Shown: positions 8,810 to 18,112 of the stretch, one piece after another
Position numbering within the stretch: position 1 is the stretch's first letter
How the letters are laid out: each line of letters opens with the position of its first letter
NCBI GenBank assembly: GCA_910587685.1
Contig: CAJUMY010000002.1
Location: 124,001-188,000, forward strand
DNA length: 64,000 nt
Direction: 5' to 3'
DNA from: an uncultured Christensenellaceae bacterium
Lineage (GTDB): Bacteria > Bacillota > Clostridia > Christensenellales > UBA3700
Notes under the pieces: generated by a model
What the model was told of the DNA's origin: nothing
Database searches by the model: none
Seen by the model: only the letters and a program-made list of their open reading frames with translations
Program-made: the position numbers and the translations under genes

Positions 8810-8893
8810 GTATAAATATAATGGAAATCAACGCTTAATATACAAAAAAATATAATATTTGCGTGAGACTGTCATTCTTTTTGATTTTCGTTA

Positions 8894-8922
8894 TTGACAA
8901 AACGCCATCTTTGGTATATAAT
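8894..8922 (+). promoter_or_regulatory. SRP RNA promoter
   Basis: Perfect consensus: TTGACA (8894-8899), 17-bp spacer, TATAAT (8917-8922). It predicts a transcript start near 8930, right at the SRP RNA 5' helix. Confidence 0.9.
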
Positions 8923-8930
8923 CATAAATA

Positions 8931-9200
8931 CTGCGCTAGGCGGGGAGCTAGTGGTGCCCTGTACCTGCAATCCACTACAGCAGGGCTGAATTACCGCCCG
9001 AGGTCTTTCGTATGGAAGGTCCGGCGACGATAAGGAACGTTGATCCTAAGGTCTTATGCAATTTTACGCCGTGAACCGTGTCAGGGCTTGACGGCAGCAG
9101 CACTAAGCGGATGTTAAGATGTGCCATAAGGTAGCTTTAGGGGAGTCACCTGTCGGACGTATCGCTTCGGTACGGACTATCGACGGCGGTTGCGCAGTAC
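8931..9200 (+). ncRNA. ffs: Large (Bacillus-type) signal recognition particle RNA
   Basis: About 270 nt. The 5' CTGCGC (8931-8936) pairs with GCGCAG (9192-9197). The Alu-domain core is recognisable (GGTGCCCTGTACCTGCAA, then GGGCTGAATTACCGCCCGAGG). The conserved helix-8 region reads GTGTCAGG...AGCAGCACTAAG. The apical loop of helix 8 is TGAC (9089-9092, closed by GCT/GGC), a URRC-type tetraloop instead of the common GGAA. This RNA is the scaffold of the SRP that delivers nascent membrane proteins to FtsY, encoded at 26.9 kb. Confidence 0.95.
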
Positions 9201-9206
9201 CCATTG

Positions 9207-9241
9207 AACGCTCGGAGAATATTTTCTTCGAGCGTTTTATT
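9207..9241 (+). terminator. SRP RNA terminator
   Basis: 8-bp stem AACGCTCG/CGAGCGTT (9207-9214 with 9229-9236) followed by TTATTT. Confidence 0.85.
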
Positions 9242-9505
9242 TAGAAAAACCGCCTATAAACGGTAGTTTGGAAAGCGGCGCAAGATTCAGTCGAATCGAG
9301 CGCGATTAGCGCCGCCGATACCATGCGCTTGAAGCGCTTGATCGAGCCGCCGGCTTAGTCGGTGGCGCTTGACTTTGATCGGTTTTGACCGAAAAATTAT
9401 ATTTTAGCGTTTCGAGGCGGAAAAACAAGAGATGATGGCTTTTTCGATAAGCTGTATTTATTATTTATATATTTATTATTAATATCTTTATATAAGTTAA
9501 TTCCG
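9242..9505. other. Structured intergenic region upstream of ileS
   Basis: No ORF is supported. Several GC-rich inverted repeats follow one another: GCGGCGC/GCGCCGC enclosing GATTC/GAATC (about 9275-9325), GCCGCCG/CGGTGGC (about 9344-9367) and CGGT/ACCG. The block lies before the ileS promoter, so it is not part of the main ileS leader. No T-box signature (AGGGTGGNACCGCG) is present. Possibly degenerate repeat or RNA sequence. Confidence 0.4.
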
Positions 9506-9534
9506 TTGACAGTTTACGCCGAATTTTATATAAT
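9506..9534 (+). promoter_or_regulatory. ileS promoter
   Basis: Perfect consensus TTGACA (9506-9511), 17-bp spacer and TATAAT (9529-9534), 53 bp before the ATG. The short leader leaves no room for a T-box. Confidence 0.88.
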
Positions 9535-9587
9535 TAACTAAACGTTTTGAATAATACGGTTTAATAACCTTTTTAGGAGAAGTATAT

Positions 9588-12500
9588 ATGTACAAGAAAG
9601 TAAGTTCGAATCTTGATTTCTGTTCGAGAGAAAAGGACGTTCTCGACTTTTGGAAGAGCAATTCCATATTCGAGAAAAGCGTAAAGAAGAACGAGGGAAA
9701 GGAAACTTTCAGCTTTTACGACGGTCCGCCGACGGCTAACGGCAAACCGCATATCGGGCATATTCTGACCCGCGTTATGAAAGATATTATTCCGAGATAC
9801 AAGACTATGAAGGGGTATCACGTTCTGCGTAAAGCGGGTTGGGATACTCACGGACTTCCCGTCGAACTCGAAGTTGAGAAACTTCTCGGCATCGACGGCA
9901 AGCAGGAGATAGAAAAGTACGGCATTGAGCCGTTCATAAAAAAGTGTAAAGAGAGCGTTTGGAAATACAAGGGCGAGTGGGAGAAAATGAGCGACCGCGT
10001 AGGCTATTGGGTCGATATGGAGACCCCTTACATCACTTACGACGATAACTATATCGAATCGGTATGGTGGTCGTTGAAAAAGGTATTCGAGGCGGGACTT
10101 TTGTACAAGGGACATAAGATAGTTCCTTACTGTCCGCGTTGCGGAACCGCTCTTTCGTCGCACGAGGTGGCTCAAGGATATAAGAACGTTAAGGAAAAGT
10201 CGGTGTTCGTCAAGTTCAGAGTGAAGGGAGAGGAGAATACTTATTTCCTTGCTTGGACTACTACGCCGTGGACTCTTCCGTCCAACGTCGCTCTTTGTAT
10301 GAACCCCAAAGAGGATTACGTTAAGATATTTGCTAACGGCGAATACTATATTCTCGCCGAGGCTCTCGCAGCGTCTCTTTTTGAAGAGTATGAGACGGTT
10401 GACAGAAAGAAGGGCGCAGAGTACGAAAGAAGCGAATATATACCGCTCTTTGATTTCTACAGCGGCGATAAAAAGGCTTTCTACGTCACCTGCGACGGTT
10501 ACGTAACGCTCACCGACGGCACGGGTATCGTTCATATCGCTCCGGCTTTCGGCGAAGACGACGCTAAGGTCGGCAGAAAGTACGATTTACCTTTTGTTCA
10601 GATGGTCGACGAGAGAGGAAAGTTCGTTGAGGAGACGGGCGACTTGGCAGGCGTCTTCTGCAAAGACGGCGATAAGCACGTAATAGATAAATTAAAGCAA
10701 AACAATCTGCTCTTTAAGGAGCTTATGTTCGAGCATAGCTATCCGTTCTGTTGGAGATGCGACACTCCGCTTCTCTATTACGCGCGCTTGACTTGGTTCA
10801 TCAAGATGACCGAGGTCAGGGACAGACTGTTAAAGAACAACGCGACGGTCAACTGGATGCCTCCTACCATAGGAACGGGAAGAATGGGCAACTTCCTCGA
10901 AAACGTCATCGACTGGGGCATTTCGAGAGAGAGATACTGGGGAACGCCTCTCCCCGTATGGGTATGCGAGGACTGCGGAGAGATACACGTTATCGGTTCC
11001 AAAGACGAGCTTAGGGCGATGAGCGGACTCGAGGGAGACATCGAGCTTCACAAGCCCTATATCGACGAGGTCAAAGTGAAGTGTCCGAAGTGTCACGGCA
11101 CGATGAAGAGGACTCCCGAGGTCATCGACTGCTGGTACGACAGCGGTTCTATGCCGTTCGCGCAGTGGCATTACCCGTTTGAGAACAAAGATATATTCGA
11201 AAAGCAATATCCCGCGGACTTTATCAGCGAGGCAGTCGATCAGACGAGAGGTTGGTTCTATACGCTTCTTGCCATATCGACGCTCATATTCGACAAGGCT
11301 CCGTTCAAGAACTGTATCGTATTAGGTCACGTCAACGACAAAGACGGTATCAAGATGAGTAAGCACAAGGGCAACGTCGTCGATCCGTGGAGCGTGCTCG
11401 ACAAGCAGGGCGCAGACGCGGTCAGGTGGTATTTCTACACGTCTTCCGCTCCGTGGCTGCCGTCGAGATTCAGCGCGGAGAACGTCTCGGAAGCGCAGAG
11501 AAAGTTCATGGGTACGTTCTGGAATACTTACGCTTTCTTCGTGCTATACGCGGATATAGACAAATTCGATCCTACGAAGTATTCGCTCAAGGACGCAAAG
11601 CTCACGCTCATGGATAAATGGATACTTTCGGGACTCAATACGCTTGTCGACTTTGTTGACAAATGTCTTGACGAGTACAAGATAACGGAGAGCGCAAGAG
11701 CTATACAGGACTTTACCGACAATCTTTCGAACTGGTACGTCAGACGTTCTAGAGAAAGATATTGGGGTAGCGATATGACGGACGATAAGATAGCGGCTTA
11801 TACGACGCTTCACCACGTTCTTGTCACTTTGGCGAAGATATCCGCGCCTTACGTTCCGTTCATGGCGGAGGAGATATATCAGAATCTTGTCAGGAATTTC
11901 GACGCCGCCGCCGAGGAATCGGTACATCTCTGTTCGTTCCCCGTAGCGGATAAGGCTTATGAAAACGTCGCGCTCGAAGAGGATATGAAGTTCGTCCTCG
12001 ACGCTGTAGCGGTGGGAAGAGTCGCTCGTAACAAGTCGAATATAAAGAACAGACAGCCGCTCCAAAAGATATATATCAGTACTGACAGGAAGGTCAACGA
12101 CGAAGAGATACTGACTCTTGTCAAAGACGAGCTTAATATAAAAGAGATAGAGATCATAAGAGAGGCGGGCGAATTCATAAGCTATGAGATAAAGCCGCAG
12201 CTCAAGACTCTCGGACCAAAATACGGAAAACTGCTCGGCGCTATCCGCAGCTATCTTAGCGGTCACGAGCATCCCGAGGAGATAGTAAAGGCTACGGAGA
12301 ACGGCGTTTTCGAAGCCGTCATCAACGGTGAGATCGTCGCGCTCGGCAAGGAAGATATTCTCGTCAGCGTTGTCAATAAGAGCGGTTTTGCGGCGGAGAG
12401 CGACTTCAATATGACCGTCATTCTCGACACTAACATAACGAGAGAACTCATGCTCGAAGGAACTATGAGAGAGCTCGTTTCCAAGATACAGACTATGCGT

Positions 12501-12701
12501 AAAGACGCAGGTTTTGAGGTCACCGACCATATCGAGATAGGTTACGTAGCCGAGAATAGCAGCAAAGAGGTTCTCGAGAACGGCGATATGCTAAAAGTCG
12601 ACGTTCTTGCGGACAGCATATCGGAAGGACTCTTCGAAGGATATACGAAAGAGTGGAACATCAACGGCGATAACGTTACGATAAGTATAAGAAAGAAATA
12701 A
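9588..12701 (+). CDS. ileS: Isoleucyl-tRNA synthetase, type 2
   Basis: 1037 aa; charges tRNA-Ile. The class I HIGH motif lies at residues 55-58 and KMSKH starts at 589. The CP1 editing domain lies between them (WTTTPWTLPSN) and a tRNA-binding C-terminal region follows. The signature around HIGH (FYDGPPTANGKPHIGH) and AGWDTHGLPVELEVEK, together with Cys pairs (CPRCG, CEDCG, CPKCH), place it with the eukaryote-like type-2 IleRS, not the usual bacterial type 1. Type-2 enzymes are known for natural mupirocin tolerance. It is monocistronic with a consensus promoter and an AGGAGA ribosome site, and unlike many Bacillota ileS genes shows no T-box leader. Confidence 0.98.
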   Translation: MYKKVSSNLDFCSREKDVLDFWKSNSIFEKSVKKNEGKETFSFYDGPPTANGKPHIGHILTRVMKDIIPRYKTMKGYHVLRKAGWDTHGLPVELEVEKLLGIDGKQEIEKYGIEPFIKKCKESVWKYKGEWEKMSDRVGYWVDMETPYITYDDNYIESVWWSLKKVFEAGLLYKGHKIVPYCPRCGTALSSHEVAQGYKNVKEKSVFVKFRVKGEENTYFLAWTTTPWTLPSNVALCMNPKEDYVKIFANGEYYILAEALAASLFEEYETVDRKKGAEYERSEYIPLFDFYSGDKKAFYVTCDGYVTLTDGTGIVHIAPAFGEDDAKVGRKYDLPFVQMVDERGKFVEETGDLAGVFCKDGDKHVIDKLKQNNLLFKELMFEHSYPFCWRCDTPLLYYARLTWFIKMTEVRDRLLKNNATVNWMPPTIGTGRMGNFLENVIDWGISRERYWGTPLPVWVCEDCGEIHVIGSKDELRAMSGLEGDIELHKPYIDEVKVKCPKCHGTMKRTPEVIDCWYDSGSMPFAQWHYPFENKDIFEKQYPADFISEAVDQTRGWFYTLLAISTLIFDKAPFKNCIVLGHVNDKDGIKMSKHKGNVVDPWSVLDKQGADAVRWYFYTSSAPWLPSRFSAENVSEAQRKFMGTFWNTYAFFVLYADIDKFDPTKYSLKDAKLTLMDKWILSGLNTLVDFVDKCLDEYKITESARAIQDFTDNLSNWYVRRSRERYWGSDMTDDKIAAYTTLHHVLVTLAKISAPYVPFMAEEIYQNLVRNFDAAAEESVHLCSFPVADKAYENVALEEDMKFVLDAVAVGRVARNKSNIKNRQPLQKIYISTDRKVNDEEILTLVKDELNIKEIEIIREAGEFISYEIKPQLKTLGPKYGKLLGAIRSYLSGHEHPEEIVKATENGVFEAVINGEIVALGKEDILVSVVNKSGFAAESDFNMTVILDTNITRELMLEGTMRELVSKIQTMRKDAGFEVTDHIEIGYVAENSSKEVLENGDMLKVDVLADSISEGLFEGYTKEWNINGDNVTISIRKK

Positions 12702-12849
12702 AATTATTCGATCATTTTGAATACGTAACGCTATTTCATACGCTTAGAGAGAAGGAAAACGTTACGGCGTTATATAGAAGCAGACGCGGCGAGAACGCGG
12801 AAGATACCCGCATTTTGGGCGGGGTATATAAGAGGCGGCGGCAGTCGTC

Positions 12850-13722
12850 ATGAAAGAGAGGACTATGGTAAAGGTTGCGACAGACTGGGACGACTACGAG
12901 ATCATTGCTACAGGAGACGGCGAGAAGCTCGAGAGATGGGGAAAGCTCATACTCTTAAGACCCGATCCGCAGGTCATCTGGCATGCTAAGTTTCCTTTGA
13001 AGTCTTATAAGGGCATCAACGCCGTATACAGAAGAAGCGAAAAGGGAGGCGGAGCGTGGTCGAATAACGCTAACGCTTCGTTTGAGGTAGAAAGGAAGGG
13101 TTTACGTTTTTCGCTGAAGCTAATGGGTTTCAAACATACCGGACTCTTTCCCGAGCAGGCTGTCAACTGGGACAGGATGCAGGAGCTTATAAAGAGAGCG
13201 AACAGACCTCTCAAGGTGCTCAATCTTTTCGCATATACGGGAGGAGCGACTGTGGCTTGCGCGAAGGCGGGGGCGGTAGTAACTCACGTCGACGCGGCTA
13301 AAGCTATGGTCGAGCGAGCAAAAAAGAACGCCGAACTTTCGGGAGTGGACAGCAGGAATACGCGATATATTGTCGACGACTGTATGAAATTCATTGAGAG
13401 AGAGATAAGACGAGGGAACAAGTACGACGCCGTGATAATGGATCCGCCGAGTTACGGACGCGGAGCTAACGGCGAAGTATGGAAGATAGAGGATTCGCTT
13501 GCAGATCTCGTGGAATTGACCAAGGGCGTGCTCAGCGACGATCTGCTCTTTTATCTCATCAATTCGTACACTACGGGGCTGCAACCTACCGTACTCAGCA
13601 ACATACTGACGTTAGCGCTCAAAGGTAGAAAAGGAAAGATAGAGAGCTACGAAGTTGCGCTTCCGACAAAAGAAGGCATACTTTTGCCATGCGGCGCGAG
13701 CGGTATGTATTTTGATATATAA
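12850..13722 (+). CDS. Class I SAM-dependent methyltransferase (RlmI-like, COG1092-type)
   Basis: 290 aa. A Rossmann-type SAM-binding motif NLFAYTGGATVA lies near residue 124, and MDPPSYGRG near residue 197 is the DPPxYG-type catalytic motif of base N- or C-methyltransferases acting on rRNA. It lacks the N-terminal PUA domain of E. coli RlmI, carrying instead ~110 residues that look like a divergent substrate module. The target is probably rRNA but unproven. The start is ambiguous: ATG 12850 has no good ribosome site and ATG 12865 has GAGAGGA only two bases away. A pseudouridine synthase gene follows after 24 bp, so both may act in rRNA modification. Confidence 0.82.
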   Translation: MKERTMVKVATDWDDYEIIATGDGEKLERWGKLILLRPDPQVIWHAKFPLKSYKGINAVYRRSEKGGGAWSNNANASFEVERKGLRFSLKLMGFKHTGLFPEQAVNWDRMQELIKRANRPLKVLNLFAYTGGATVACAKAGAVVTHVDAAKAMVERAKKNAELSGVDSRNTRYIVDDCMKFIEREIRRGNKYDAVIMDPPSYGRGANGEVWKIEDSLADLVELTKGVLSDDLLFYLINSYTTGLQPTVLSNILTLALKGRKGKIESYEVALPTKEGILLPCGASGMYFDI

Positions 13723-13746
13723 ACATTCGATTTGGAGAAATAACCG

Positions 13747-14469
13747 ATGGTAACAGCAGACGATTTGAATATAGTATACGAAGATAATCATATCATAGCG
13801 GTAGTAAAGCCCGTCAACGTTCCGACGCAGGAAGACGAGAGCAAAGATACCGATATGCTTCGCCTTATTAAGGATTATCTCATAAAAAAGTATGACAAAA
13901 AGGGCGACGCTTACGTTGGTCTCGTGCACAGGCTAGACAGACCTACGGGAGGAATAATGATATTCGCCAAGACGTCGAAGGCTGCGTCGAGACTCAGCGA
14001 AAGCATAAAAAACGGCGAGTTCGAAAAGAAGTATCTCGCGGTAGTCGTCGGCGAACCGAGAATATCGACGGACAGACTCACGCATTATCTAAAGAAGAAC
14101 CCGTCGAAGAATATCGTCAGCGTAGTTCCGATGCTCACAGAGGGCGCGAAGTTTGCGGAACTCGACTATAAAACTCTTGAGGTAAAGGGCGGATATTCGC
14201 TCGTTTCGGTACGGCTCCATACCGGCAGATCTCATCAGATAAGAGTGCAGATGGCGACCATAGGTCATCCGCTTTACGGTGACCAAAAATACGGCAATGA
14301 CGAGAGAAGCAAAAACAAACAACTTGCTCTTTGGGCTACCGAAGTGCGTTTCCCGCATCCTGTCGAGGGCAAAATGATGATGTTCAGAGTATACCCCCCG
14401 ACGGATAAAGCTCCGTGGAAAGCGTTCAATATCAATTCGTATTTGAATATAGATATTAACAACGCCTAA
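13747..14469 (+). CDS. RluA-family pseudouridine synthase
   Basis: 240 aa. The catalytic motif HRLDRPTGG lies at residues 61-69, with D64 the nucleophile that isomerises uridine to pseudouridine. LHTGRSHQIRVQMA, the second family signature, is near residue 157. No N-terminal S4 domain is present, unlike RluD, so it belongs to the shorter RluA/RluC-like single-domain branch; whether rRNA or tRNA is the target cannot be told. GGAG precedes the ATG, and it sits 24 bp downstream of the methyltransferase gene, probably co-transcribed. Confidence 0.94.
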   Translation: MVTADDLNIVYEDNHIIAVVKPVNVPTQEDESKDTDMLRLIKDYLIKKYDKKGDAYVGLVHRLDRPTGGIMIFAKTSKAASRLSESIKNGEFEKKYLAVVVGEPRISTDRLTHYLKKNPSKNIVSVVPMLTEGAKFAELDYKTLEVKGGYSLVSVRLHTGRSHQIRVQMATIGHPLYGDQKYGNDERSKNKQLALWATEVRFPHPVEGKMMMFRVYPPTDKAPWKAFNINSYLNIDINNA

Positions 14470-14609
14470 AGAATACTCGGCGAGCCGAGATGCCCGAGCG
14501 TAGAGCGTATCATATGCAAAGCGGCGGCAAAGAACGGTTAGTTTTGCGATACGTCGCAGTATTATTTTAATCCGATCAAATTTTTATTACATAAATGAAG
14601 GAGGTCCAT

Positions 14610-15611
14610 ATGGGTATTATTCCAAGTGATTACAAGTCTGTTTTAGACGTTAAAGAGACAGAAAAAGCCATAAAGATGATAAAAGATCATTTTCAGCTCG
14701 CTTTTTCGACTAAACTTAACTTGTCAAGAGTGTCTGCTCCGCTGTTCGTAGAGGTCGATACGGGTCTTAACGATAACCTTTCGGGTTTTGAAAAGGCGGT
14801 TTCGTTCAATATCAGCGCTATAGACAACACTCATTGCGAAGTAGTCCATTCGCTTGCAAAGTGGAAGAGAATGGCGTTGCACAAATATAATTACCACGTG
14901 GACGAAGGTATTTATACCGATATGAACGCTATAAGATGTCAAGAGGACGTTCTCGACAACGTTCATTCAGTGTACGTAGACCAGTGGGACTGGGAAAGGA
15001 TAATATCGAGGAGCGAAAGGAACGCCGATTTCTTGAAGAGGATAGTAGAGGATATATATTCGGTGATATACGATACCGCTTCGTACGTTGCGACAAAGTA
15101 TGCGAAGATATACAATTTTTTGCCTGAGAAGATAACGTTCGTGACTTCTCAACAGCTCGAGGATATGTATCCCGATATGACTCCGCAGGAGAGAGAGGAC
15201 AAGGCGGCTAAGGAATTCGGAGCTATATTCATCATGAATATAGGCGGAAAACTAAATAGCGGCGCAGTTCACGGCTTAAGAGCGCCCGACTATGACGACT
15301 GGTCGCTGAACGGCGATATTATCGTATGGTATCCTATACTTTCACGCTCGGTAGAGCTGTCGAGTATGGGAATAAGAGTCGACAGCGACTCTCTCGTAAA
15401 CCAACTGAAGACCGCAGGCATAACGGAGTATACTAAGTATCATAAGGATATTATCGACGGAGTTTTCCCGCTCACTATTGGCGGCGGAATAGGTCAGTCG
15501 AGACTCTGTCAGGTAATGCTGCATAAGGCGCATATCGGAGAAGTTCACTCTTCGCTTTGGCCGAAAGAGACCGTTCGTGAGTGCTTGGAAAAGGGCGTCG
15601 ATCTTCTCTAA
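14610..15611 (+). CDS. asnA: Aspartate-ammonia ligase (ammonia-dependent asparagine synthetase)
   Basis: 333 aa from ATG 14610, chosen because AAGGAGG lies five bases upstream; an ATG at 14595 is inside that ribosome site. AsnA makes asparagine from aspartate, ammonia and ATP with a class II aminoacyl-tRNA-synthetase fold. Family features are SRVSAPLFVE, GLNDNLSGFEKAVSF, the VDQWDWE motif and the C-terminal GGGIGQSRLCQ. Length is normal. It stands alone with a terminator after it. No T-box is visible in the ~140-bp leader. Confidence 0.96.
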   Translation: MGIIPSDYKSVLDVKETEKAIKMIKDHFQLAFSTKLNLSRVSAPLFVEVDTGLNDNLSGFEKAVSFNISAIDNTHCEVVHSLAKWKRMALHKYNYHVDEGIYTDMNAIRCQEDVLDNVHSVYVDQWDWERIISRSERNADFLKRIVEDIYSVIYDTASYVATKYAKIYNFLPEKITFVTSQQLEDMYPDMTPQEREDKAAKEFGAIFIMNIGGKLNSGAVHGLRAPDYDDWSLNGDIIVWYPILSRSVELSSMGIRVDSDSLVNQLKTAGITEYTKYHKDIIDGVFPLTIGGGIGQSRLCQVMLHKAHIGEVHSSLWPKETVRECLEKGVDLL

Positions 15612-15706
15612 GTTCACGTTGATATATTGTATATGTGCCTATGATTTACGATATTATCGGTGAGTTTTGACGGTAGGCTTCGTTGTTACAGTTTGACGAT
15701 CATAAT

Positions 15707-15747
15707 GAAAGCAATGAGAAAGAACAAGATTTTCCCATTGCTTTTTT
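15707..15747 (+). terminator. asnA terminator
   Basis: Stem AAAGCAATGAGAAA/TTTCCCATTGCTTT followed by T residues, ~95 bp after the asnA stop. The rest of the 15612-15922 gap is AT-rich with nothing else I can support. Confidence 0.8.
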
Positions 15748-15922
15748 CATGCGTTTTTGATATAATTTATTAACGGACTTGAACTTCAATTTATGAAGTG
15801 CAATCGAATAAAAGGTTTGAGGGTAGCATTATTTGATAACAGACTTGAACCGCAGGTTACTTTTATTCTGTCGTTTAAGCGTTTGAAAGTAGTGTAATTT
15901 AGTAAAAGTACGGAGTTATGAT

Positions 15923-16237
15923 ATGAAAAAAGTCACGATAACCGTTATGAAAACGGCGTGTTACGAAGATCTAATCGAGAAGTATGAGAATCCCATCGAA
16001 CACGCTTGCGATATGAAAGTCGGACAGGTATTTATTGCCGACGGCTTCGCAAAGCCAGATGGTTTTTGCGATAGCGCATGGGATAGTATATCGGCGTTCG
16101 TGATGACTTTAGCTCACGGCGGAGAGGATATTTATAACGGTTGGATGAAGAATAAAAGATCGGCGATGATTTCCTGCAACGACGGATTTCGCCCTGTGAG
16201 CTTTCTTCTCGAAGTAGCGGATGTAGAAACAGAATAA
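15923..16237 (+). CDS. TIGR04076-family protein
   Basis: 104 aa, preceded by GGAG. Matches from memory the small TIGR04076 family of anaerobes: CDMKVGQVFIADGFAKPDGF, then FCDSAWDSI, and a C-terminal CNDGFRPVSFLLE. Conserved Cys residues are at 12, 28, 49 and near 90; the usual double Cys before the DGxRPV motif is reduced to one (SCNDG). Function is unknown. It lies alone between asnA and the reverse-strand galT and shares a large hairpin with galT at its 3' side. Confidence 0.8.
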   Translation: MKKVTITVMKTACYEDLIEKYENPIEHACDMKVGQVFIADGFAKPDGFCDSAWDSISAFVMTLAHGGEDIYNGWMKNKRSAMISCNDGFRPVSFLLEVADVETE

Positions 16238-16264
16238 AAGACCATATTCAATTTTTTGATTGAT

Positions 16265-16339
16265 AAGCATAGAAAGAGCCCGCTGCGCTCCGTTTTCGGA
16301 GACGGCGGGCTTATGCGTTATTTGAAAATCTATGCTTTT
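16265..16339. terminator. Composite hairpin between convergent genes
   Basis: An outer stem AAGCATAGA/TCTATGCTT (16265-16273 with 16329-16337, then TT) encloses a GC-rich inner hairpin AGCCCGC...CGGAG loop...GCGGGCT (16277-16311). Likely ends the TIGR04076 transcript and, read the other way, galT. Confidence 0.7.
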
Positions 16340-16425
16340 CATCAAGAGCCGTCAGCTCTACGCGTATTCGAACTTGTATGTTGACGCTCTGAAAGTCGTT
16401 CGTTAATTGACCGCGGTATTGATGT

Positions 16426-17967
16426 TTACGCTTTAACGTATCCTACGGTCTGCATGAATTTGTCAAGACCGATAGCGCCCTTGTCGGTATTCTTGAATAC
16501 GGCGGTACATTCGAGTATCTTTTCGCACGTTTCGTTGACGTGGTCGGTAAGGATCTTATCGGCGGACTCTTTGGTGTTCGAAACGCCGAACTTATTGACT
16601 AACATATCTATCATATCGGCGTGCTTTACGAGCGGATTCTCTTCGCTGTGAAGAGACTTAGGCTCATACGGAGCGTTTCCGCTAAGTATCGATGATATAT
16701 CGCCGAGCTCCTTTTTGAGTCTGCCGGGGAGAATGAACGTTCCCATGACCTCTATTATACCGATGCCTTCCTTCTTGATATTGTGCATATCTTCTGTAGG
16801 GTGATATATTCCGTAAGGATGCTGTTCGTCGGTTCTGTTGTTTCTAAGTATCATATCGAGGACGTACGTCTTGCCGCTTTCGAGTCTTGCTATCGGAGTG
16901 ATTGCGTTATGCGGCTCTCCGTTCGTCGACGCGAGAATATTCGAATCGGGATCGCTGTACTTTTTCCAGCCGCTCAGTATGTTAGACGCGTGCTTTAAGA
17001 GCGCGCTCTTGTCTTCGCTTTCGACGCGTACGACGGTATTGTACCAGTCGACTATGCTTACGCGTACGCTCTTGTCGCCGTCTTTTGCAATATAAGAGCT
17101 GCGAATAGGAGCGAGGAACATCGGAAGGACTTTATTACCGCCCTGATAGTGGTCGTGCGAGAGAATAGAGCCGCCTACTATAGGAAGCGCCGCGTTGGAA
17201 CCTATGAAATAGTGGGGAAATATCTCCGTGAAATCGACGAGACGTTTAAGACACGCGTCGTTGACGTCCATAGGTCTATGTACGTTCGAAAATGCTATTA
17301 CGTGCTGATCGTAGTACTGATACGGAGAGAACTGCAACGACCAAGGCTCGCCGCCGAGCGTAATGGGAACCGTTCTCAGCGTCTGTCTTGCAGGATGATT
17401 GAGATTGCCCTTGTATCCTACGTTGTCGATACAGAGCATACACGCGGGATAGCCGCTCTTTTTTTGCATCTTTGCAAGAGCTATCTGTTTGGGGTCTTTT
17501 TCGGGTTTTGAAAGATTGATAGTTACCTCTATCTTTCCGAACTTGCCGTTATGAGCCCATTTGATATTCTTGTTGATATCGACGAGTCTAATGTAGTTAT
17601 TGTCTTTCGAGATGCCGAAGAGCCAATCGGTCGCGTCTTTAGACGAAGCATTTGAATACGTATTAGCGAATTTCGATATAACGGCGGACGGCATAGGAGT
17701 GCAGTATCCGAGCAGTTTGGTCTCGAAAAGGATCTTTTCGTTTTCGTTAGTCAAATCGTTTTCAATAGCGTAACTCAAGATCGGGTCGATAATATCGTTT
17801 TGAAATTCTCCGTAAGATGAAACTTCCGCCGACGGGGAGTCGAGTCCGAGAAGATCGAGCAAGGAATTTCTGACGTATATAACGTCGTTTTTATCAAGCG
17901 AGAGTTTGTCGACGCTGTATTTGAGTAATTGTTCCACACAGTTTTTTACGGTTTCCGCACCAGTCAT
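16426..17967 (-). CDS. galT: UTP-hexose-1-phosphate uridylyltransferase, class II
   Basis: 513 aa on the reverse strand; the ATG at 17967 follows an AGGTG ribosome site and an in-frame TTG 12 bases upstream is rejected. GalT exchanges UMP between UDP-glucose and galactose-1-phosphate in the Leloir pathway. Class II (Firmicutes-type) features are NHPARQTLR, GEPWSLQFSPYQYYDQH, NVHRPM and the catalytic-type His cluster SHDHYQGG. Divergent from galK, whose product supplies its substrate. No galE or galM in the window. Confidence 0.95.
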   Translation of the reverse strand: MTGAETVKNCVEQLLKYSVDKLSLDKNDVIYVRNSLLDLLGLDSPSAEVSSYGEFQNDIIDPILSYAIENDLTNENEKILFETKLLGYCTPMPSAVISKFANTYSNASSKDATDWLFGISKDNNYIRLVDINKNIKWAHNGKFGKIEVTINLSKPEKDPKQIALAKMQKKSGYPACMLCIDNVGYKGNLNHPARQTLRTVPITLGGEPWSLQFSPYQYYDQHVIAFSNVHRPMDVNDACLKRLVDFTEIFPHYFIGSNAALPIVGGSILSHDHYQGGNKVLPMFLAPIRSSYIAKDGDKSVRVSIVDWYNTVVRVESEDKSALLKHASNILSGWKKYSDPDSNILASTNGEPHNAITPIARLESGKTYVLDMILRNNRTDEQHPYGIYHPTEDMHNIKKEGIGIIEVMGTFILPGRLKKELGDISSILSGNAPYEPKSLHSEENPLVKHADMIDMLVNKFGVSNTKESADKILTDHVNETCEKILECTAVFKNTDKGAIGLDKFMQTVGYVKA

Positions 17968-18015
17968 ATCACACCTCAATATTTTATATCCGAAAGTCGA
18001 ATATTTCTAACATAC

Positions 18016-18044
18016 ATTTTACAGTATTTTATATCATATTTCAA
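18016..18044 (-). promoter_or_regulatory. galT promoter
   Basis: Reverse-strand TTGAAA (18044-18039), 17-bp spacer, TAAAAT (18021-18016), ~50 bp before the galT ATG. Confidence 0.55.
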
Positions 18045-18112
18045 GCGAATTTCCAATATAGCTTTATAAGGCAAATAAAATTTTTAATATCGTTAAAGTT
18101 TTATCGTATGTA

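Noticed and set aside
9535..9587. T-box riboswitch before ileS
   Set aside because: The leader is only ~45 nt and the AGGGTGG-type T-box sequence is absent upstream.
11544..12530. 328-aa open frame antisense to ileS
   Set aside because: Shadow of the ileS coding strand without start signals or recognisable domains; the same holds for the long antisense frames in smc, clpX and polA.
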